64,000 nucleotides of DNA from Sorangium cellulosum (GTDB taxonomy: Bacteria; Myxococcota_A; Polyangia; Polyangiales; Polyangiaceae): assembly GCF_004135735.1 (NCBI RefSeq), contig NZ_CP012670.1:7208501-7272500 (forward strand), written 5' to 3'. Position numbers and translations under genes: made by a program. Under the pieces are notes generated by a model that did no database searches, was not told the origin of the DNA, and saw nothing but the letters and a program-made list of their open reading frames with translations. Every line of letters starts with the position of its first letter. The stretch's first letter is position 1. Positions 25,242 through 34,850 of this stretch are shown piece by piece.

Positions 25242-25447
25242 ATGCCTTACCCGCCGCCTTGCTGCTCATCGTTCCCATCGCTGCCCTCGTCCTACATCTT
25301 TCTCTCGACACCCAGCGCCCTGCCGCAGGGCACACGTCACCCTGTGCGGTCGCTCTGCGAGCGAACGCATCGCTTCATCTGCCGCTACGTCACGCCGCGC
25401 CGTCGGCGTCGCGCTCCACAGCGCTCGGCTTCACCTCATCGGGACAC

Positions 25448-27061
25448 TCACGGAAGCTCCTGCTCCGCAGCCGTCACGCCGTCCGCTCCGGCGTTGCTCG
25501 CCACGTTGTTGCTCCCGCCAAGACCACCGGCTCCTGGGGCACCGGGCGTCAGCGTCGTCTTGCCTTCCTGCTTCACCAGCTCACCACGGAACGCGATCGC
25601 AAGCGACGGTCCGCCAAGACCTCCGCCTCCAGGGCCGCCGTTGCCTCCTTGGCCTCCCCTGCCTCCGTCGCACGCGTTCCTCGAGCCGCCCACGCCCATG
25701 CCTCCCAGTCCACCGACGCCGCCGGCGCCGCCCGGCTGCAGGTCACCGCCGGCGCCTCCCTTGCCTCCGCTGCCCGCCTTCAGCGAGCAGTCCGTCAGCG
25801 TCACCTGCCCCTCCACGCTCACCAGCGCGATGCTCGCTCCACCGGCCCCACCGCCTTGGCCGGGCAGCCCGCCGCAGCCGCCAGCCCCGCCACTGCCGCC
25901 GCTGGCGCCGGCGCCCGCCATGCCGCCAGCGCAGACGAGGCCACCCTTCGCGCCACCACCGCCGCCACCGCCCTGTCCGGGCTTGCCTGCGCTGCCCGCG
26001 CCGCCGCTGACGCCCGCGTAGCCGGATGCGCTCAGCGTCCCGATGCCGCTCGCCCCGACGCCAGGTTCACCGGCGGTGCCGTTGCTGCCGGCACTGCCAC
26101 CGCCTTTGTTCGGATCGTTCGGGATGGCACCACAGTTCCACATGGATGTCGTGGAAGCAGGCTCTCCCGCACCGCCTTGACCCTCGATCCCGATCTGCCC
26201 AGCATCGCCGCCGCCGCCGTTGCTCACCTTGCCGTCGCCGCCTTCTCCGCCGATCGACAGCGTGTCGCCCTCGCACGCGTTCTCGACCTGAGCCCCTCCG
26301 GGCAGCGTCTCATCCGGTGCACCTGACGTATCCAGATCGCTGCACGCGTTGGCTCCGTCCACTCCTCGCGGTCCCTGTATCGCCGCCTCGCTCGGCGCGT
26401 CCTCTCCGTCGGGGCCATCGGCCCCGTTGCCCGCGACCAGCTCGCACCGCGCAAGCTCCGCCGTCGCACCATCCACCAGCACCGCGATCGACGAGCCGCC
26501 GGCCGCCTGCGCGTCCGCGGCGCGCGCCGACACGTCTTCGATCCTCACGGCGCCCTCGCCACGCATGAGCTTCAGCGGGATCGCGTCCGCGCCCGGCGCC
26601 ACGGTCGTCTTCTTCTCCTCGCCGATCCATCGCCACCCGTTCGCGCAGTCCAGCCCGCCGAAGAGCGTCACGCCGGCCGGCACCTCGATCGCCTCCGCGA
26701 ACTCCTCCGCGCACGCATACACGGCGGTCCCCTTCTCCGCCGCTCGCGCGATCGCCTTGCTCAGCGTCTTCACAGGCTCCGCCTTCGTCCCGATGCGCCG
26801 GTCGTCGCCGCTCGCCGCGACGAACACACCGCACGCATCGCTCACGCCCTCCACGCTCTCGCTCGGCACGCATCCCCCGGCCGGCCAGCCGCTGCTGGTG
26901 CTGGTCGTCGGGCGGAAGTGCTCGCACGTGAGCATCAGCTCGCAGTCGTCCTGGATGTGGTACCAGAGCCCATCGCAACCGCTGGCACCGATGACGAACG
27001 CCGTGGTTACCGTGAGCGCGCCCATTCTTTGACGTGTCATCGCCTGACTTCTCCGGCTCAT
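25448..27061 (-). CDS. U4 Gly-rich beta-helix-like lipoprotein
   Basis: 537 residues; ATG 27061 overlaps the PEGA stop (TGATG). Lipobox GASGC (Cys about 29). Same subfamily as U1: CDGLWYHIQDDCELMLTCEHF, beta-helix start GTKAEPVKTLSKAIARA, rung GGSSIAVLVDGATAELARC, end AAEQELP. It differs from U1 mostly in the variable Cys/Asn loop near residue 300 (TTSMWNCGAIPNDPNKGG against the VTGVWDCAGNEPNGG type). Variation confined to exposed loops in an otherwise near-identical frame suggests diversification of surface epitopes. Confidence 0.82.
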   Translation of the reverse strand: MSRRSQAMTRQRMGALTVTTAFVIGASGCDGLWYHIQDDCELMLTCEHFRPTTSTSSGWPAGGCVPSESVEGVSDACGVFVAASGDDRRIGTKAEPVKTLSKAIARAAEKGTAVYACAEEFAEAIEVPAGVTLFGGLDCANGWRWIGEEKKTTVAPGADAIPLKLMRGEGAVRIEDVSARAADAQAAGGSSIAVLVDGATAELARCELVAGNGADGPDGEDAPSEAAIQGPRGVDGANACSDLDTSGAPDETLPGGAQVENACEGDTLSIGGEGGDGKVSNGGGGDAGQIGIEGQGGAGEPASTTSMWNCGAIPNDPNKGGGSAGSNGTAGEPGVGASGIGTLSASGYAGVSGGAGSAGKPGQGGGGGGGAKGGLVCAGGMAGAGASGGSGGAGGCGGLPGQGGGAGGASIALVSVEGQVTLTDCSLKAGSGGKGGAGGDLQPGGAGGVGGLGGMGVGGSRNACDGGRGGQGGNGGPGGGGLGGPSLAIAFRGELVKQEGKTTLTPGAPGAGGLGGSNNVASNAGADGVTAAEQELP

Positions 27062-28185
27062 CACCATGCCCCCACGACGATGATGCCGCTGCCGTGCAAA
27101 TCGACGTTGGGTAGCACCGACACCTCCGTCGAGTTGGTCGCCGCTCGCCTGGGCCAGAGCGCATACGTCAGCGCGGCAAGAGCGGACACGCCCGACGCGA
27201 CGTAGCTCCCGAACGCAGCGTCACCCAGGCCGTCGGCCTTTGCTCCCAGCCGATTCAGCTCGGCACACCGCACCGTGAACGCGGTCGACGGCTCGATGCA
27301 TTGCCCGCCAGCGCCCTGGATCGACCGGCTCTGCGCACGCGCCTCGTCGTTCGCGTTGTTCGACGCCATCGTCATGCCCACGCCCACGCCGAGCCCAACG
27401 ACGCTCGCGGCTCCCAGCACGATCGCGGGCACCCAGCTCCGCTCCGCCGGCGGCACCACGGTCGTCTCCGGCGGCGTCGCCGGCCCCGGCTCGCTCGCCA
27501 CCCGTGGCCCTGTCGTCCCCGCCGGCCCCGGCTCGCTCGCCGCCCGCGGCCCCGTCGTCCCCGGCGCGCCCGCCGCCGCCGGCGCCTCCGCATCCCTCCG
27601 CATCAAGTACAGCTTCATCCCGACGACATCGCCTGCTTTCGGCTCGATCCGCTCCTGCGCCGGCTTGTAGCCGTCGAGCTCCACCTGGATCATATGCTGC
27701 CCCGGCTCCAGGAACACCGGCAGCGCCAGCGGCGTCCGCCCCATCTCCGCCCCGTCGACCGTCACCTCGGCGCCCTCCGGCTCCGTCTTCACCGTGATCG
27801 ACGCGACCTTTGCCAGCGCCTCCTTCAGCAGCACCTCCGCGCGCTGCCGTTGCGTCACCCTCGTCGCGGGCGCCTCACGCAGGTACCAGGACAGGTGCTC
27901 CGCGGCGTCGCGGTACTTGCCGAGCCGGAGCTCCGCGACGCCGAGGTTCGACGCGATCTGGTAGTGCCGCTTGATCCGCCACGCCGCCAGGAACGACGCG
28001 TGCGCCTCGGCCCAGCGCGACTGGTTGAGCGCCGCGAGCCCCTCGTCGTAGAGCTGTCGCGCCTTGTCCGTCAGCGCCTCCGCCTCGGCCGCGCCGGGGG
28101 TTTCGGCGCTCGTCTGGGCGCGGCTCGCGGGCGCGTGCAGCGCGATCGAGAGGCCGAGCGAGCACAGCAACACATGCTTGTTCAT
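27061..28185 (-). CDS. U4 TPR-PEGA membrane protein (full length)
   Basis: 374 residues, almost identical to U1 through signal peptide, TPR, PEGA and the TGPRAASEPGPAG linker (28185 and 28188 are both ATG). The upstream remnant ends TGATGATG, so its stop overlaps this start. After the first hydrophobic segment (IVLGAASVVGLGVGVGMTM) it diverges: loop GGQCIEPSTAFTVRCAELN, second hydrophobic segment, tail VVGAW. The sharp switch from near-identity to divergence at the first membrane segment is shared by all copies and points to mosaic evolution. Confidence 0.85.
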   Translation of the reverse strand: MNKHVLLCSLGLSIALHAPASRAQTSAETPGAAEAEALTDKARQLYDEGLAALNQSRWAEAHASFLAAWRIKRHYQIASNLGVAELRLGKYRDAAEHLSWYLREAPATRVTQRQRAEVLLKEALAKVASITVKTEPEGAEVTVDGAEMGRTPLALPVFLEPGQHMIQVELDGYKPAQERIEPKAGDVVGMKLYLMRRDAEAPAAAGAPGTTGPRAASEPGPAGTTGPRVASEPGPATPPETTVVPPAERSWVPAIVLGAASVVGLGVGVGMTMASNNANDEARAQSRSIQGAGGQCIEPSTAFTVRCAELNRLGAKADGLGDAAFGSYVASGVSALAALTYALWPRRAATNSTEVSVLPNVDLHGSGIIVVGAW

Positions 28186-28187
28186 CA

Positions 28188-28343
28188 TCAGAACTCCGGT
28201 ACTCCCTCGACAAAGGGCGGCGGCTGCGACGGCACCATCGGTGGTTGCGAGGAGGCTGGCGACGCGAGCGCGTCCTTGGACGCGACTGCACCAGCGGGCT
28301 CCTCCTCGGGCGAAGGCGTCCGCTTCAAGAGCAGGACAATGAT
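28188..28343 (-). pseudogene. U4 remnant of the single-TM Pro/Ala-rich protein
   Basis: Only the C-terminus is left (PASSQPPMVPSQPPPFVEGVPEF-like), matching the end of the U1 remnant. The conserved VEPELRDEVEAYWQEY region is gone. It runs upstream into hairpin copy 4. Its stop overlaps the start of the U4 PEGA gene. Confidence 0.6.
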
Positions 28344-28836
28344 GGATGCCCACCCCCCGTCGGTGCTCGGCGCTCCGCGCCTGCGCGCCGCCGGCCCCTC
28401 CCATGTCCCGCGCTCCGCGCGGGACGGGAGGGGTTCCCTGGAGGACGCTGGCGGTTCTCCGCCCGCGTCTTCGTGGCGTCGCGTTCTCCATCCACGACGG
28501 CTCCTGCACGAGGCAAAAGCGATCCGCTGCTGGGCTGCCTTCAGCGACCGTCGGATAACATCCGCTCTCGCGGCCCGACGCAGAAGGGGTCAGCAGATCT
28601 CCGGTCCGTCCGCCTGCGCCTTGGGCATTCCACACTTCGGTGGTGAGGTTGTCAGCGCCGAGCAGCCCACCATGCCGCGTTTCCGCGACAAACCGGTCCC
28701 TATCACCCCAGCGCAGAGGGCGTCCACTCATTTCTTTTGACCCCTTCAGCTCAGTAGCTCACGGCGCAGCTCTCATGATCTCAACAAGATGCATTCCGTT
28801 GAGACCCACGAAATTGCCACGCACCACATCCTTTTC
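28344..28836. repeat. Array spacer copy 1, with hairpin element copy 4
   Basis: First of four ~500-bp spacers at 28344, 31318, 34354 and 37318. Contains the small hairpin GGCGC-TCC-GCGCC, the long hairpin (28395-28433), then a conserved stretch, and near the end TCTCAAC...GTTGAGA arms around the downstream end of U5. A minus-strand frame starting MSGRPLRWGD is open through it in all four copies. It matches no family I know. Confidence 0.8.
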
Positions 28837-30429
28837 TTACTGCCCGCAGCTCTCGTCGGTCGCGAAGTCCCAGCAGGCCCCGCTCGCGCCCGGCGTGCCG
28901 GCGCCTTCCGGCGGTCCGCCGAGCCCGACCTGCCCGCCGTCGCCTGCCGTACCCTCGGTGAAGTCCTTCAGTTCAACCGCCGCGCTCGGTGCTGCGGCGT
29001 ACGCGATGCCCACCGCATGGCCGCCTCGGCCGCCTCCGCCTGAACCTCCGAGGCCGCCATCGCCGCCACTTCCCCCTTGACAGCCGCGCTTTGAGTCTCC
29101 CAGCCCCGACCTGTCGCCGCCGGCACCTCCTGCACCTCCAAGGGCACCCGGTTGTCCGTTCGCGCCATCGCCGCCCTTGCCCGCCTTGCCCACCGCGACG
29201 GTCACCTCCGTCAGCACCAGCTTCGTCCCCAGGCTGAGGATGCCGATGCTCGACCCCCCGGCCTTGCCGCCGCCTCCTCCCTTGCCACCGCACCCGCCGG
29301 CCCCGCCTCCGCCGCCGCTCGCGCCGGCGCCCTCCACGGTGTCGGCGCCCGCCGGGCAGAACAGCCCAGCCTTCGCACCGCCGCCGCCTCCTCCCCCTTG
29401 ACCTCGCTTCCCCGATGTGCCTGGGCCCCCGTCGCCGCCGCCGATGCCGGCCAGCGTCAGCACGGTGTCGCTGCCCGCGGCGCCAGCCACGCCGGGATCG
29501 CCGCTCTTGCCATTCCTACCGGGCTCGCATTCATCTGCGGCATCCGCTTGACCGATGCCACCGAGCCCTCGGTTGTTCGGGTTCTCCTCCGGCAACGGCG
29601 CGCCGTCCTCTCCGCGTTGCCCGTTGCCCTCCTCCATACCCGGGGTGCCTCCGAGCCCACCTCGGCCGCCGCGCGTCTCGCCGTCCTCGCACGTCGTCAC
29701 GCCGGCCTCGCCGCCGAACACCGCGGCGCACGCGTTCGACACCGCTCCCGCCGGCGCTCCCGCCTGCGGCGCCGCCATCGGGGCCTCGCCCTTCGCGCCA
29801 TCCATCCCGTCGCCCGCGGTCACGTCCACCTGCGCGAGCTCCGCCGCGACGTCCGCCACCGCCACGCCGATCGACGACCCGCCCGCCTCCGTCGCGCTCG
29901 CCGCGCGGACCGCGAAGCTCCGCACCTTCGCACCGCTCGCGCTCTCCGACAGCGTCAGCGCGATCTGGTCCGCGGGCCCCTCGATCGCGCTTCGCGCCTC
30001 CTCGCTCCACGTCCACTCCGCGCCGCAGTCGAAGCCGCCGATCACCTCGACCTCCGCCCCGATCGTCACGCTCTCCGCGAACGGCTCGCCCGCGCACGCC
30101 AGCACGCGCTTGCCGCTCGCGTTCGCGATCGCCTCGCTGAGCGACGCGTACGGCTTCGTCTTCGTTCCATCGCCGCCGGGCGCCGCGCTCGCGCTCGCGA
30201 ACACCGCGCACTCGTCGATCACCGTGCTCGCGTCCTCCGTCGGATCCGCTTCGCAGACGTCGTTGCTGTTGCCGCCGGCACCACCGCCGCCCCCCACGCC
30301 GAGATCGCAACCGATGAGCTTGTGCTCGCAATCGTCACGAAATGCGAGCGGCCAGCACCCAGGTAACACGGTCGCAGCAAGCATCGCGCTTACGAAAAAT
30401 GTCGATGTACGACGAGCAGAACGACCCAT
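28837..30429 (-). CDS. U5 Gly-rich beta-helix-like lipoprotein
   Basis: 530 residues; ATG 30429 has AGGA eight bases upstream. Lipobox VLPGC (Cys25). Layout: Cys-rich spacer 34-74, beta-helix start 85-145 (GGDGTKTKPYASLSEAIANA, VLACAGEPFAESVTIGAEVE, GGFDC), then three similar modules, each a GGSSIG/GHAVGI-type rung followed by a Gly-rich loop (about 183-225, 401-440 and 480-520). Ends CWDFATDESCGQ. Many Cys lie in pairs and suggest disulfides outside the cytoplasm. The PEGA stop is 34 bases upstream, so there is no TGATG overlap here, unlike U1-U4. Confidence 0.82.
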   Translation of the reverse strand: MGRSARRTSTFFVSAMLAATVLPGCWPLAFRDDCEHKLIGCDLGVGGGGGAGGNSNDVCEADPTEDASTVIDECAVFASASAAPGGDGTKTKPYASLSEAIANASGKRVLACAGEPFAESVTIGAEVEVIGGFDCGAEWTWSEEARSAIEGPADQIALTLSESASGAKVRSFAVRAASATEAGGSSIGVAVADVAAELAQVDVTAGDGMDGAKGEAPMAAPQAGAPAGAVSNACAAVFGGEAGVTTCEDGETRGGRGGLGGTPGMEEGNGQRGEDGAPLPEENPNNRGLGGIGQADAADECEPGRNGKSGDPGVAGAAGSDTVLTLAGIGGGDGGPGTSGKRGQGGGGGGGAKAGLFCPAGADTVEGAGASGGGGGAGGCGGKGGGGGKAGGSSIGILSLGTKLVLTEVTVAVGKAGKGGDGANGQPGALGGAGGAGGDRSGLGDSKRGCQGGSGGDGGLGGSGGGGRGGHAVGIAYAAAPSAAVELKDFTEGTAGDGGQVGLGGPPEGAGTPGASGACWDFATDESCGQ

Positions 30430-30463
30430 GATGTTGTTCCTATCTCCCCTGCGAGCCGCGCCC

Positions 30464-31285
30464 TCAGAACTCACCGCTGACAGAAACGCCGAAGCCGTTC
30501 GCTCCCACGACCGGCATGGCACGGACGCCGTGCTGCGGCACTGAGGGCCGTGTCGCGAACCAGTAGATCGCCGTTCCCGCGCCGATTGCACCCGCAGCAG
30601 CGAAGCTCAAAATCGCCGCGTTGGCCGCTCGGATATGGGCGTCGTCCGTATCGCTGAGGGTCGAACACGTCGCCGGTGCGCTCGCGCGTGAGCATGGTCC
30701 CGGCCCGTTCTCGCGCACGAGCGCTTCCCGCTGTGTTTCGGCCTCGTCACCCTTCGCCACCGCGACGACGGTGAACACCACGCCCGCGACCGCCGCCGCC
30801 CCCGCCGTCGCCGCGCCGCCGATCAGCACCGCCGTCCTCGGCCCGCCGGCGCGCTCCTCCGCGCCGCGCGCAGGCGGCGCCAGGGTCATCACCGGCGGCT
30901 TCGGCGGCGGCGCGCTCGCCGACTTCCGCTGAAGCTCCACCCCGTTCTCGCTCTCCCCACCGGCCCCGACCTGCACCGTCATCTTCTTCGTGTCGTACTT
31001 CTCGTGCTCCACCGAGATCGTGTGCGTCCCTGGCTCCACGAACACCGGATCCGCCAGCGGCGTCTGCCCTCGCCAGGTCCCGTCCACGAACACCCGCGCC
31101 CCGTCCACGTCCGCGCGCACCACCAGCGTGCCCACCTTCGACCGCGCCTCCGCGTACATCGCCGCGCCTCGCTCCCGCTCCACCGCCGTGCTCGTCGCGT
31201 CCTCCCCCATCTCACGCACGTACCTCGCGAGGTGCTCCGCCTGTCCAGCGGCGCACCCAGGCAGCGGGATGCTGGCGGCGAGCAT
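30464..31285 (-). CDS. U5 PEGA lipoprotein, TPR part lost
   Basis: 273 residues from ATG 31285; starts at once with a lipoprotein signal (MLAASIPLPGC). Then AEHLARYVREMGEDATSTAV (the last remains of the TPR region, compare U8), the PEGA domain (LVVRADVDGARVFVDGTWRG, VEPGTHTISVEHEKYDTKK), linker with PPPKPPVMTLAPPARGAEER, a hydrophobic segment (GGAATAGAAAVAGVVFTVVA), Cys loop (GPCSRASAPATCSTL), second hydrophobic segment, tail VSGEF. The PEGA part belongs to the U8 subtype rather than the U1/U4 subtype. Confidence 0.75.
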   Translation of the reverse strand: MLAASIPLPGCAAGQAEHLARYVREMGEDATSTAVERERGAAMYAEARSKVGTLVVRADVDGARVFVDGTWRGQTPLADPVFVEPGTHTISVEHEKYDTKKMTVQVGAGGESENGVELQRKSASAPPPKPPVMTLAPPARGAEERAGGPRTAVLIGGAATAGAAAVAGVVFTVVAVAKGDEAETQREALVRENGPGPCSRASAPATCSTLSDTDDAHIRAANAAILSFAAAGAIGAGTAIYWFATRPSVPQHGVRAMPVVGANGFGVSVSGEF

Positions 31286-31317
31286 CGCGATGGCAGACAC
31301 AGAGGAAGCGTGACGAG

Positions 31318-31814
31318 GGATGCCCACCCCCGGCCCGTGCTCGGCCCTTCGGGCCTGCGCGCGGTCCGCCCCTCCCAGGTCCCGCGCTCCGCGCGGGACG
31401 GGAGGGGTCCCCTCGAGCGCGCCGGCGGTTCTCTGCCCGTGCCTTCGTGCCGTCGCGGTCTCCATCCACGACGGCTCCTGCACACGGCAAAAGCGATCTG
31501 CTGCTGGGCTGCCTTCAGCGACCGTCGGATAACATCCGCTCTCGCGGCCCGACGCAGAAGGGATCAGCAGATCTCCGGTCCGTCCGCCTGCGCCTTGGGC
31601 ATTCCACACTTCGGTGGTGAGGTTGTAAGCGCCGGACAGCCCACCGTGCCGCGTTTCCGCGACAAACCTGTCCCTATCACCCCAGCGCAGAGGGCGTCCA
31701 CTCATTTCTTTTGACCCCTTCAGCTCAGTAGCTCACGGCGCAGCTCTCATGATCTCAACAAGATGCATTCCGTTGAGATCCACGAAATTGCCACGCATCA
31801 CATCTTTTTCCTTC
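31318..31814. repeat. Array spacer copy 2, with hairpin element copy 5
   Basis: Same element as at 28344. Small hairpin GGCCC-TTC-GGGCC, long hairpin 31369-31407. Near its end arms ATCTCAAC / GTTGAGAT form an 8-bp stem with a 12-base loop, 3' of the U6 Gly-rich gene, and may act as its terminator. No gene was accepted in it. Confidence 0.82.
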
Positions 31815-33404
31815 TTACTGCCCGCAGCTCTCGTCGGTCGCGAAGTTCCAGCAGACCCCGCTCGCCCCTGATGAGCCGGCGCCTTCCGGCGGTCCGCCGA
31901 GCCCGACTTGCCCGCCGTCGCCTGCCGTGCCCGCCGTGAAGTCCTTCAGCTCAACCGCGGCGCTCGGTGCTCCGGCATACGCGATGCCCACGGCGTGACC
32001 GCCTCGGCCGCCTCCGGCAGGGCCGCCGTCTCCGCCTCGACCGCCATCCCCGCCTCGACAGCCAGGGATCGAGCCCACCTCCCCAGAAGCCTGCCCCCCC
32101 GGACTGCCGGCGCCGCCGGCGCCGCCGGGGATTCCGGCCACTCCGTCTCCCCCCTTGCCCGCCTTGCCCACCGCGACGGTCACCTCCGTCAGCACCAGCT
32201 TCGTCCCCAGGCTGAGGATCCCGATGCTCGACCCCCCGGCCTTGCCGCCGCCTCCTCCCTTGCCGCCGCAGCCGCCGGCGCCGCCTCCGCCGCCGCTCGC
32301 GCCGGCGCCCTCCACGGTGTCGGCGCCCGCCGGGCAGAACAGTCCGGCCTTCGCACCGCCCCCGCCACCTCCCCCTTGACCTCGCTTCCCCGATGTGCCT
32401 GGGCCCCCGTCGCCGCCACCGATGCCGGCCAGCGTCAGCACGGTGTCGCTGCCCGCGGCGCCAGCCACGCCGGGATCGCCGCTCTTGCCATTCCTACCGG
32501 GCTCGCATTCATCTGCGGCATCCGCTTGACCGATGCCACCGAGCCCTCGGTTGTTCGGGTTCTCCTCCGGCAGCGGCGCGCCATCCTCTCCGCGTTGCCC
32601 GTTCCCCTCCTCCATCCCCGGGGTGCCTCCGAGCCCGCCTCGGCCGCCGCGCGTCTCGCCGTCCTCGCACGTCGTCACGCCGGCCTCGCCGCCGAAGACC
32701 AGGCCGCACGCGTTCGACACCGCTCCCGCCGGCGCTCCCGCCTGCGGCGGCTCCGCTGGCGCCTCGCCCTTCGCGCCATCCATCCCATCGCCCGCGGTCA
32801 CGTCCACCTGCGCGAGCTCCGCATCGATGTCCGCCACCGCCACGCCGATCGACGACCCGCCCACCTCCGTCGCGCTCGCCGCGCGGACTGCGAAGCTCCG
32901 CACCTTCGCTCCGCTCGCGCCTTCCGACAGCGTGAGCGCGATCTGGTTCGCCGGCGCCTCGATCGCGCTACGCGCCTCCTCGCTCCACGTCCACCCCGCG
33001 CCGCAATCGAAGCCGCCGATCACCTCGACCTCCGCCCCGATCGTCACGCTCTCCGCGAACGGCTCGCCCGCGCACGCAAGCACGCGCTTGCCGTTCGCGT
33101 TCGCGTTCGCGATCGCCTCGCTGAGCGACGCGTACGGCTTCGCCTTCGTTCCATCGCCGCCGGGCGCCGCGCTCGCGCTCGCGAACACCGCGCACTCGTC
33201 GATCACCGTGCTCGCGTCCTCCGTCGGGTCCGCTTCGCACGCGAGGGTACTCCCGCCGCCACCGCCGCCGCTACCTGTCGGCACAGCATCGAGACATATC
33301 CCCAGCAGGCACTCCGGTGGCTGGACGAAACAGCCTGCTCCACCTGCGCCGAGCGCCGCCCCGACCGTCATGATCGCCCCGCTGATCCAATGTGCGCGTC
33401 GCAT
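31815..33404 (-). CDS. U6 Gly-rich beta-helix-like lipoprotein
   Basis: 529 residues from ATG 33404, with GAGG upstream and an overlapping in-frame ATG at 33413. Signal ends GGAGC (Cys25). Differs from U5 by a short in-frame duplication (IANANANGKRV, extra codons in the GTTCGC repeat), by SNACGLVFGG in place of SNACAAVFGG, and by a variable loop before the final module (IPGGAGGAGSPGGQASGEVG). Otherwise the central 300 residues are virtually identical to U5 and U8. Ends CWNFATDESCGQ. Confidence 0.82.
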   Translation of the reverse strand: MRRAHWISGAIMTVGAALGAGGAGCFVQPPECLLGICLDAVPTGSGGGGGGSTLACEADPTEDASTVIDECAVFASASAAPGGDGTKAKPYASLSEAIANANANGKRVLACAGEPFAESVTIGAEVEVIGGFDCGAGWTWSEEARSAIEAPANQIALTLSEGASGAKVRSFAVRAASATEVGGSSIGVAVADIDAELAQVDVTAGDGMDGAKGEAPAEPPQAGAPAGAVSNACGLVFGGEAGVTTCEDGETRGGRGGLGGTPGMEEGNGQRGEDGAPLPEENPNNRGLGGIGQADAADECEPGRNGKSGDPGVAGAAGSDTVLTLAGIGGGDGGPGTSGKRGQGGGGGGGAKAGLFCPAGADTVEGAGASGGGGGAGGCGGKGGGGGKAGGSSIGILSLGTKLVLTEVTVAVGKAGKGGDGVAGIPGGAGGAGSPGGQASGEVGSIPGCRGGDGGRGGDGGPAGGGRGGHAVGIAYAGAPSAAVELKDFTAGTAGDGGQVGLGGPPEGAGSSGASGVCWNFATDESCGQ

Positions 33405-33553
33405 CGCAGCCATCCTCGAAGATTGTCGAACGCCGTGACGAAATTTCGGGAACGTTGCCACGCCCGTCATGTGAGCCGGTCTCGCTGCGGTCTTCTTCTC
33501 CACCCCGCCGATTCTCGCGTCCATGCGCACCATGCATCGCCTCTCTCGCCGCA

Positions 33554-34321
33554 CTACCACGCGCTCGTCACCACGAGACCGCCGCCGTGTACCGCGAACA
33601 TGGGGCTCACCTTCACGCGCTCCGTCCGCTGGGCGGGCTCCTTTGCCAGCCAGGCGTATGCCGCCGTTCCCAAGCCCACCGTCCCGGCGCCAACCCAGGT
33701 CCAGATCGCCGCGTTCCACAGCGCGGATGCCTCGTCGTATCGCTCCACCGCATCGCGGCAGGTCACGGCCTGCTGCCCGGCGGCGCACGCATAGACGCCT
33801 GCCCCGCGTGTCAGCTCGTCCCGTTGGTCACTGGCGGCCGACCACTTGCTCGCGGCCATCACCGCAAACACGGTCCCAACGCCGGCTGCAACGCCGGTCG
33901 TAACCGCGCCGCCGATCAGCACCGCCGTCCTCGGCCCACCGGCGCGCTCCTCCGCGCCGCGCGCAGGCGGCGCCAGGGTCATCACCGGCGGCTTCGGCGG
34001 CGGCGCGCTCGCCGACTTCCGCTGAAGCTCCACCCCGTTCTCGCTCTCCCCACCGGCCCCGACCTGCACCGTCATCTTCTTCGTGTCGTACCCCTCGTGC
34101 TCCACCGAGATCGTGTGCGTCCCTGGCTCCACGAACACCGGATCCGCCAGCGGCGTCTGCCCTCGCCAGGTCCCGTCCACGAACACCCGCGCCCCGTCCA
34201 CGTCCGCGCGCACCACCAGCGTGCCCACCTTCGACCGCGCCTCCGCGTACATCGCCGCGCCTCGCTCCCGCTCCACCTGTTGAGCGGCGCACCCAGGCAG
34301 CGGGATGCTGGCGGCGAGCAT
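33554..34321 (-). CDS. U6 PEGA lipoprotein, TPR part lost
   Basis: 255 residues from ATG 34321, lipobox PLPGC. Shorter than U5 and U7: the AEHLARYVREMGEDATSTA segment is deleted, so the lipid-anchor region joins directly to VERERGAAMYAEARSK and the PEGA domain. After the linker its own variable part follows: hydrophobic segment (GGAVTTGVAAGVGTVFAVMA), KWSAASDQRDEL, Cys loop (VYACAAGQQAVTC), second hydrophobic segment and tail VTSAW. The gap to U6 Gly-rich is 149 bases, the longest within any unit. Confidence 0.75.
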   Translation of the reverse strand: MLAASIPLPGCAAQQVERERGAAMYAEARSKVGTLVVRADVDGARVFVDGTWRGQTPLADPVFVEPGTHTISVEHEGYDTKKMTVQVGAGGESENGVELQRKSASAPPPKPPVMTLAPPARGAEERAGGPRTAVLIGGAVTTGVAAGVGTVFAVMAASKWSAASDQRDELTRGAGVYACAAGQQAVTCRDAVERYDEASALWNAAIWTWVGAGTVGLGTAAYAWLAKEPAQRTERVKVSPMFAVHGGGLVVTSAW

Positions 34322-34353
34322 CGCGATGGCAGACACAGAGGAAGCGTGACGAG

Positions 34354-34850
34354 GGATGCCCACCCCCGGCCCGTGCTCGGCCCTTCGGGCCTGCGCGCGG
34401 TCCGTCCCTCCCAGGTCCCGCGCTCCGCGCGGGACGGGAGGGGTCCCCTGGAGCGCGCCGGCGGTGCTCTGCCCGTGCCTTCGTGCCGTCGCGGTCTCCA
34501 TCCACGACGGCTCCTGCACGAGGTAAAAGCGATCTGCTGCTGGGCTGCCTTCAGCGACCGTCGGATAACATCCGCTCTCGCGGCCCGACGCAGAAGGGAT
34601 CAGCAGATCTCCGGTCCGTCCGCCCGCGCCTTGGGCATTCCACACTTCGGTGGCGAGGTTGTAAGCGCCGGGCAGCCCACCGTGCCGCGTTTCCGCGACA
34701 AACCGGTCCCTATCACCCCAGCGCAGGGCGTGTCCACTCACTTCTCTTGACTCCTTCAGCTCAGCAGCTCACGGCGTAGCTCTCGTGGTCTCGACAAAGT
34801 GCATTCCGCTGAGATCCACGAAATTGCCACACAGCACGTCTTTTTTCTTC
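34354..34850. repeat. Array spacer copy 3, with hairpin element copy 6
   Basis: As at 31318; small hairpin GGCCC-TTC-GGGCC, long hairpin 34405-34443 where the outer arm is TCCCTCCC (a G-U pair in RNA). The ATCTCAAC stem is degraded in this copy (TCTCGAC / GCTGAGA). Confidence 0.82.

Noticed and set aside
28344..28836. N-terminal extension (MSGRPLRWGD...) of the PEGA proteins
   Set aside because: The frame is open into the PEGA gene in four copies, but the PEGA proteins start with their own signal peptide or lipobox; in U4 the extension would also run in another frame over the TM-protein remnant. Kept only as a finding about the spacer.
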